NCBI RefSeq assembly: GCF_000224145.3
Contig: NC_020166.2
Coordinates: forward strand, 4,292,148 to 4,356,147
Reading direction: 5' to 3'
Source of the DNA: Ciona intestinalis
Taxonomy: Eukaryota > Chordata > Ascidiacea > Phlebobranchia > Cionidae
Length of the DNA: 64,000 bases
The notes below the pieces were generated by a model. The model did not search any database, was not told the origin of the DNA, and saw nothing but the letters and a program-made list of their open reading frames with translations. Each line of letters starts with the position of its first letter. Positions within the stretch are counted from its first letter, which is position 1. Both the position numbers and the translations under genes were made by a program. This document shows positions 62,992 to 64,000 of this stretch, piece by piece.

Positions 62992-63213
62992 GATATTTTA
63001 TATTCACTTAAAAAGAAGTTATATAGTTAAAATTTAAGTTTAATTGTTAGGTTTTTAATTATCCAAACAAATAGTGCCAAATATTAAAGATCAGGACACA
63101 GGAGTCAGCAACACACAACCTTCAGTCGGGAACTCGCCTCAAAACTTATGTGATTATGTGATTGATAAGTTATAAAGTTAATTTTGTGAAATTAATTTTT
63201 GATAAAATTGTCA

Positions 63214-63272
63214 ACAACGTAAAATTAGGAACATTGTGCTGTCACAACGTAAAATTAGGAACATTGTGCTGT
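63214..63272 (+). repeat. Two-copy tandem repeat, 30 bp period
   Basis: ACAACGTAAAATTAGGAACA ... TTGTGCTGT occurs twice in a row with no mismatch over 29 bases. Probably replication slippage. Confidence 0.9.
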
Positions 63273-63334
63273 ATTCAATGCACCTTTTAGCTTTTATTGC
63301 AAAAATTTTGGCCAGTGATTTGAAAAAGGCTGCA

Positions 63335-63473
63335 GTGCTAGTAAAGAATCTACCCCTCCCCCCACCTTATTGCTAACCACTAACTCCTAACCCCTAGGTT
63401 TTTAGGTTAGGTGTTTTTGGTTAGGGGGTTAGTGGTTAGCAAATAAGGTGGGGGGGACTCTTCACTAGCACCA
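63335..63473. mobile_element. Family 3 MITE, 139 bp
   Basis: GTGCTAGTAAAGAATC at the left, GACTCTTCACTAGCACC at the right. The centre folds back on itself (CCTAACCCCTAGG ... GGTTAGGGGGTTAGTGG), making almost the whole element one hairpin. Confidence 0.8.
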
Positions 63474-64000
63474 AGGTTGCTGACCCTTGTATATTTATAC
63501 CCTTTTCGTATGGTAAAAAGGTAATGCGAGTTTCAGTCCGCATTAACTCGGCGTATGATAACTCGCTAACCGCATTATTTTGCATGGTTATTGGTTTATG
63601 CGCGTATCAACATTGAGTTTTATTAGCGCAACATTGTTAAATCTAGTTTATAAAAAAAGTTCTGATACTTCATGGTGCTATTACCAAACTAAGCTGATTG
63701 CTGCTAGTCTTAATCGCCAACGTAAAGTACCCTGTTAAACCACACTGTACGCCGAAAACCAGTCAAAATATTAATTTACTCCACATTAATTCCTAGATTT
63801 AATATTATATAACAAAATTTATATTGGAAATTATATTTTAAATGTTAAAACAACCGCTATACGTGTTTTCTAGATTCGTATCGCTTACAAGAACTGAATG
63901 AACACATGCCGACCATGCATTTGTATAGGCGATTAACGCTCTGTGGGCTCCGTAATGGCGGACACGAGCGCCGTTTCCTAACTTGGTCTATACTAACTTT

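Larger units (their letters stand above)
62992..64000. other. 5' flank of POP1 to the right edge
   Basis: Holds a 30 bp tandem duplication (63214-63272) and a family 3 MITE (63335-63473). The last 500 bases are AT-rich with no coding recognised. The POP1 promoter should lie within the first few hundred bases. Confidence 0.5.

Overview
This is a eukaryotic window. The introns are short, GT-AG and AT-rich, the proteins are clearly animal, and the non-coding DNA carries many copies of a roughly 200 bp inverted-repeat element whose ends read TAGTAGGGTGGGGGAAGATG. Protein content, compact genes and this repeat together suggest a tunicate, most likely Ciona. The species call rests on pattern memory, not on a search. 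Three 50-base runs of N (5436-5485, 16882-16931, 29375-29424) are assembly gaps. Exon models below were built by hand from splice sites and phase. Each complete model closes in frame from start codon to stop.

Layout, left to right. (1) 287-3121, minus: 5' two thirds of an ARHGAP39 (Vilse/CrossGAP) orthologue with two WW domains and MyTH4; its RhoGAP part lies beyond the left edge. (2) 3122-11778: gene-poor and repeat-rich. It holds a near-identical duplication (4862-5435 and 6267-6804) at an assembly gap and a lone exon coding the P-loop of a large Rab-like GTPase (5486-5616, minus). (3) 11779-16237, plus: single-pass ZP-domain glycoprotein with a furin site and a late EGF-like module. (4) 19155-30832, plus: 1,956-residue, mostly disordered, probably nuclear protein I cannot name. 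Its N-terminus is weakly SKI/DACH-like and it has two CtBP-type motifs. (5) 31383-33955, minus: RNA polymerase III subunit RPC7 (POLR3G/POLR3GL). (6) 34773-35044, plus: NUPR1-like small nuclear protein. (7) 37886-44664, plus: type I membrane protein with PAN, WSC and PAN modules. (8) 45892-54702, plus: AXDND1 orthologue, a sperm/axoneme-type protein. (9) 54751-62991, minus: POP1, the large RNase P/MRP protein. AXDND1 and POP1 converge with only 48 bases between their stop codons.

The genes do not form one pathway. RPC7 (tRNA/5S transcription) and POP1 (tRNA/rRNA processing) are housekeeping genes of small-RNA metabolism. ARHGAP39 and the Rab fragment are cytoskeleton/membrane signalling genes. 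The ZP protein and the PAN-WSC-PAN receptor are extracellular recognition candidates, and AXDND1 belongs to cilia. No operon-like pair is evident.

The repeats are the second story. At least four inverted-repeat families are present: a 200 bp TA-target family; a longer family with related ends; a 140-155 bp family with a TTAGGG-like centre; and a CAGTGCTCTTCAACC-ended, hAT-like family. One 140 bp element at TTAA is seen once. They nest in each other and make up most of several introns.
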